Source: Campylobacter sp. RM6914
GTDB lineage: Bacteria; Campylobacterota; Campylobacteria; Campylobacterales; Campylobacteraceae
Direction: 5' to 3'
DNA: 64,000 bases
Assembly: GCF_004803835.1 (NCBI RefSeq)
Contig: NZ_CP012545.1
Coordinates: 1,240,001-1,304,000 of the forward strand
Positions 61,327 through 64,000 of this stretch are shown here, one piece after another. The number at the start of each line of letters is the position of its first letter. Position 1 is the first letter of the stretch. The notes beneath the pieces are model-generated. The model saw only the letters and a list, made by a program, of their open reading frames with translations. It ran no database searches and had not been told where the DNA came from. The position numbers and the translations under genes are program-made.

Positions 61327-63096
61327 TTATCTTAATTCAAGCCATAGAGGTATTGTTCCTGCGTTGATTGCTGCAGAGTATGTGGAGCCGGGAGGTATTA
61401 TCGCACAAAGTGATATGATCTCTGATGCTGATGTTGCGAAGTATTGGAGCGGTTTTCCATCTACCGTGAGTATTCCGCCACAACTGCCTGTGAGTGCAGA
61501 TGTTCTTAGGGAGATATAAATAGGTCTACCTGTAGTGTTGGTATATGTTATACCCGGCTTTCTGTCTTTGGTCATATCTTGCCAAGCTTGGTCTACACCT
61601 ATACTTTTGTTTGCCTCTATGGCTTCTTTCACCGCTTTTTCGGTTACGGCTACATCTTCGGCATTACCGGTAATTGAGTTTTTTAGCTTTGTTATTCCAG
61701 CCTTTGCTTCTGTGGCGTATGGCGTGTCGTCTATCTCTGATTGCGTGGCTTCTTTGACATCTTTGGCTTTTATAAGAACAACTACTGAACTGTTTGTTGG
61801 TCTTGTTTCATCACCACCAGTTTCACTGGTAGGGTTATTCAATGTTAAAGATTGGTGTCCATACCAGTTGCCACTCTGTGTGCCTATGTTTCCTCTAGAT
61901 GTATAAAAGTTATGACTATGTTTCTTTATTTCATCTTGCTGTAGCTCGCCCAAAGGCAACGCATTCCCGCCTACGCTTCGCATAAATCTACCATCGTTGA
62001 ATGTGGGGATATTGAAACTCTCTCCGCTTCCGCCGTATGTATAGCCTATGACGGCAAAGAGTTCGGCATACTCTGATTTTACAAGGCTTCGTCCGTCGCA
62101 AACAAGAAAACCCGAGGGCGTATGGCTTTCAGAACTCCAAAGCAGGTATGAGCCAATTTTGAGCCCGTCGCTTATTTCGGATTTTAGGGCGTATTCATTA
62201 GCACTTACTCCGCCAAGTTTTGCACTATTAGTTGCCGTGGCGGTGATGTCTAGCTTTGTATCATCTGTTATCGTTATATCTTTAGTGCCGTCAAAAGCTA
62301 CTCCGTTTATGGTTACGGGAGTTGCTAGTTTTGACGCACTTGCTGCATTTTCGTTTGAATCTAGCTTTTTGTCTAATTCATTTTGAACAGCTGTAGATAT
62401 AGGTTTGTCTATATCCGGCGTATTATCTACCTTGTCTATGCCTAGAGTTGTTTTATTTGTCGAGGATGTAATTAGCTCGTTTGTTTTTGCGGAGCTATAT
62501 ACCGTTGCTGCGCTTACCATATCATCATTTACTAGACCATTCGTGTTTATGCTGATCAGGTCTCGTAGCTCGTTTTCTACCCTTTCTTTGGTCGCAATGA
62601 ATTCTTCTTTGCTTTCGTCGTATTGGGTTTTATTGTCGGTTATATCGGCGTTTAATTTGCTTATATCATTTCTTAAACTGATCGTGTCGTTAAATGCGAT
62701 TAAAAATTCCTCTACTTTTTTATATATTTCCGTCTTAGTGCTATTTACCTCGACAGCCGTCGCACTATTTTCGTCGCTTATATCGTCTATGGTAGTTTTT
62801 AGCTCGTTTAACCTATCAAGAAGAGGCGTAAACTCCGGGTAAGTGTTAAGAAAAACGGAATACTTAGAATTAAAGTCTGACGCTTGAACGTCTAGTGCCT
62901 CTTTTGCAGCTAGAATATCTTGCTTTATGTTCGAGACATCATTTTTTGTTTTTGAGATTTGTGCCCCTATTGCCCTGACACTATCTAAGTTTATATTGTT
63001 TATTGCTTCTTCAAGCGACGTAAGCTCATTTAGTAAAAACTGCAAAGCTTCTAATTTTTCAGCCCCAAGTTTTAGTTCATAGATTGATGATGGCAT
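61327..63096 (-). CDS. Tail fibre with phage tail-collar domain
   Basis: 589 aa. The N-terminal 320 residues are helical and repetitive (KTDVSNIKQDILAAKEAL-like coiled coil). The tail-collar domain follows near residue 330, with SGFLVCDGRSLVKSEYAELF, GGSGESFNIPTFNDGRFM and a following RPTNSSVVVLIKA. The C terminus probably binds the host surface. The first gene of the receptor-binding part of the late block; its start overlaps the previous stop by 1 nt. Confidence 0.88.
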   Translation of the reverse strand: MPSSIYELKLGAEKLEALQFLLNELTSLEEAINNINLDSVRAIGAQISKTKNDVSNIKQDILAAKEALDVQASDFNSKYSVFLNTYPEFTPLLDRLNELKTTIDDISDENSATAVEVNSTKTEIYKKVEEFLIAFNDTISLRNDISKLNADITDNKTQYDESKEEFIATKERVENELRDLISINTNGLVNDDMVSAATVYSSAKTNELITSSTNKTTLGIDKVDNTPDIDKPISTAVQNELDKKLDSNENAASASKLATPVTINGVAFDGTKDITITDDTKLDITATATNSAKLGGVSANEYALKSEISDGLKIGSYLLWSSESHTPSGFLVCDGRSLVKSEYAELFAVIGYTYGGSGESFNIPTFNDGRFMRSVGGNALPLGELQQDEIKKHSHNFYTSRGNIGTQSGNWYGHQSLTLNNPTSETGGDETRPTNSSVVVLIKAKDVKEATQSEIDDTPYATEAKAGITKLKNSITGNAEDVAVTEKAVKEAIEANKSIGVDQAWQDMTKDRKPGITYTNTTGRPIYISLRTSALTGSCGGILTVDGKPLQYFATSASEIISLCAIIPPGSTYSAAINAGTIPLWLELR

Positions 63097-63242
63097 TATT
63101 TATCCTTTTGTAGTCCGCTATTTTTTATTGTTTCTTTGGATGATATAAGTTTTTTGCTAATCTCTTTAAATATCTTTAGCAAATCTATTTTTGATAGTTT
63201 TTCTGCGTTTTTTAAAGCTGTTATAAAACCACTTTCATTCAT
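63096..63242 (-). CDS. 48-aa phage protein
   Basis: Starts MNESGFITALKNAEKLSKID at ATG 63242, with GAGGAAATC upstream, overlapping the previous stop by 8 nt. A longer frame to 63314 lies inside that gene and is not chosen. Charged and helical; unknown function, perhaps a small tail or chaperone protein. Confidence 0.65.
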   Translation of the reverse strand: MNESGFITALKNAEKLSKIDLLKIFKEISKKLISSKETIKNSGLQKDK

Positions 63243-63615
63243 ATAGATTTCCTCTTCCATCGTTTGCGATATACTCTGAGATATTTTCAAGTGCCAAAGA
63301 TCTGTAAAACTCATCTTTATTGATGATAAAAGCCACGTAGTTTATGACCGCATAAGTTAGGCTCTCATCTATCATTATGTGTTCGTTCTCGTTGGCAAAA
63401 TTTGGTTTATCTGGGTAAGTTATATAAAAACCGTCCTCTAAGTGCCTATACACACGCCCACCTTGTTCGCCCCTTATTAGCTCACTAGGCACGCACTTAT
63501 TAGCCACATACAGCATAGCTTCTAAAAATATTTCAGAGAGTATCTCATCAGACGGCAAAGCCCTACCGCTCGCCGTCTTTATTTGTAAGATTTCCTTAGC
63601 TCTTACGCTAGTCAT
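63235..63615 (-). CDS. Phage head-tail region protein
   Basis: 126 aa, mostly helical, starting MTSVRAKEILQIKTASGRAL. Location directly after the major capsid gene and length of about 125 aa fit a head-tail connector or head-completion protein. I recognise no motif. It overlaps the capsid gene by 4 nt. Confidence 0.68.
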   Translation of the reverse strand: MTSVRAKEILQIKTASGRALPSDEILSEIFLEAMLYVANKCVPSELIRGEQGGRVYRHLEDGFYITYPDKPNFANENEHIMIDESLTYAVINYVAFIINKDEFYRSLALENISEYIANDGRGNLYE

Positions 63616-64000
63616 ACTTGCTCGCTTTTTAGTCCCACACCGATAGCAAAGGCATTAGGGTTACGCACCTCTAGACAACACTCGGTGTAGTAGCGCTTTT
63701 GCTTTGCGGTTTTGCTTGTCGGAACATCCTCGATAGTAGTCGGAATAAATAGCCCGTTTTTCGCGTAGCTAAAATCCCCCGCGATTAGCACGTCAGCTAG
63801 CCCAAATTTACTACTTAAAAAGCGGTGCATTCTAAAATTGACTTTACCGAAATCAGTATCCAGGCTTACCACTTTTGCCTTTAGCGCGGTTTCGTTGCTA
63901 AATTGACGCGTTGCTAGCTTATTGATCGCGGGTTTTAGCGCAGCACCGATAAATATGTCTTTTGGTGTCGCCCCACTGTCCCAAATTTGCTGTAAAATTT
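63612..64000 (-). CDS. SU10-like major capsid protein (3' part)
   Basis: The frame is open from the window edge to 63612, giving the last 129 residues. The start ILQQIWDSGATPKDIFIGAA and the end with GDFSYAKNGLFIPT and CCLEVRNPNAFAIGVGL resemble the C-terminal part of the SU10/DUF5309 capsid family, an HK97-fold protein of phages. An ORF caller would start inside at 63872 (a GTG), but translation upstream is open, so the gene is truncated by the window. Confidence 0.72.
   Translation of the reverse strand, partial: ILQQIWDSGATPKDIFIGAALKPAINKLATRQFSNETALKAKVVSLDTDFGKVNFRMHRFLSSKFGLADVLIAGDFSYAKNGLFIPTTIEDVPTSKTAKQKRYYTECCLEVRNPNAFAIGVGLKSEQV

Larger units (their letters stand above)
57242..64000. 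mobile_element. Left part of a prophage (runs off the window)
   Basis: From the att-like site rightward there are only phage-type genes: two plus-strand unknowns, then a minus-strand late block (endolysin, holin-like, Rz, Rz1, DUF1353, tail-fibre assembly-like, collar-type tail fibre, small connectors, SU10-like major capsid). No integrase, portal or terminase is in the window, so they should lie beyond 64000. Intact late genes suggest a functional or recently acquired phage. Confidence 0.88.

Noticed and set aside
61535-62842. Plus-strand frames antisense to the tail-fibre gene
   Set aside because: They are shadow frames of the 589-aa minus-strand protein. They have no ribosome-binding site and no recognisable domain.
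61327-63096. Diversity-generating retroelement target in the tail fibre
   Set aside because: No template/variable repeat pair and no reverse transcriptase in the window.

Overview
This window looks like a chromosome segment of a Campylobacter species other than C. jejuni, in the C. fetus/concisus/curvus part of the genus. The DNA is AT-rich and dense in AAATTT words. A MOMP-type porin, a napAGHBFLD operon, an HP1021/Cj1608-type regulator beside sat and pgpA, and the hemN-UPF0763-argF-hemB-ribA-rsmG order are all epsilonproteobacterial (Campylobacterota) hallmarks. Species assignment is inference.

Region 1 (1-9.9 kb): the 3' part of an HP1021-like regulator, sat and pgpA on the plus strand. 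On the minus strand follow a fused cytochrome c synthase (ccsBA), a c-type cytochrome, the major porin, a lipoprotein, a DUF5610-like protein and Dps. Region 2 (9.9-16.5 kb): the complete periplasmic nitrate reductase operon napAGHBFLD, transcribed leftward. CcsBA makes the haem attachment that NapB and the cytochrome need.

Region 3 (17-34.6 kb): the transcription/translation core, all leftward: four tRNAs, tuf, rpmG, tRNA-Trp, secE, nusG, rplKAJL, rpoB, rpoC, a DoxX gene, rpsL, rpsG, fusA, tRNA-Arg. rpoB and rpoC are separate but overlap by 8 nt.

Region 4 (34.7-44 kb): a Lap-type adhesin secretion and retention module: TolC-like outer-membrane protein with an N-terminal SPOR-like domain, LapG protease, LapD c-di-GMP receptor, LapB ABC transporter and LapC adaptor, followed by an unknown 174-aa protein and a LuxR-type regulator. 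The adhesin itself is not in the window. Region 5 (44-57.1 kb): haem, arginine and riboflavin genes, HtpX, alanine racemase, an L,D-transpeptidase-family enzyme, a PCuAC/SCO/rhodanese cluster and an RdxA-like nitroreductase.

Region 6 (57.2-64 kb, running off the end): the left end of a prophage. A 15-bp sequence at 57242-57256 matches, from memory, the 3' end of campylobacterial tmRNA, suggesting integration in ssrA. Late genes run leftward from an SU10-like major capsid protein (partial) through a collar-type tail fibre to a lysis cassette with endolysin, holin-like protein and an overlapping Rz/Rz1 spanin pair. Two plus-strand genes of unknown role sit at the prophage edge and are the best candidates for undescribed cargo.
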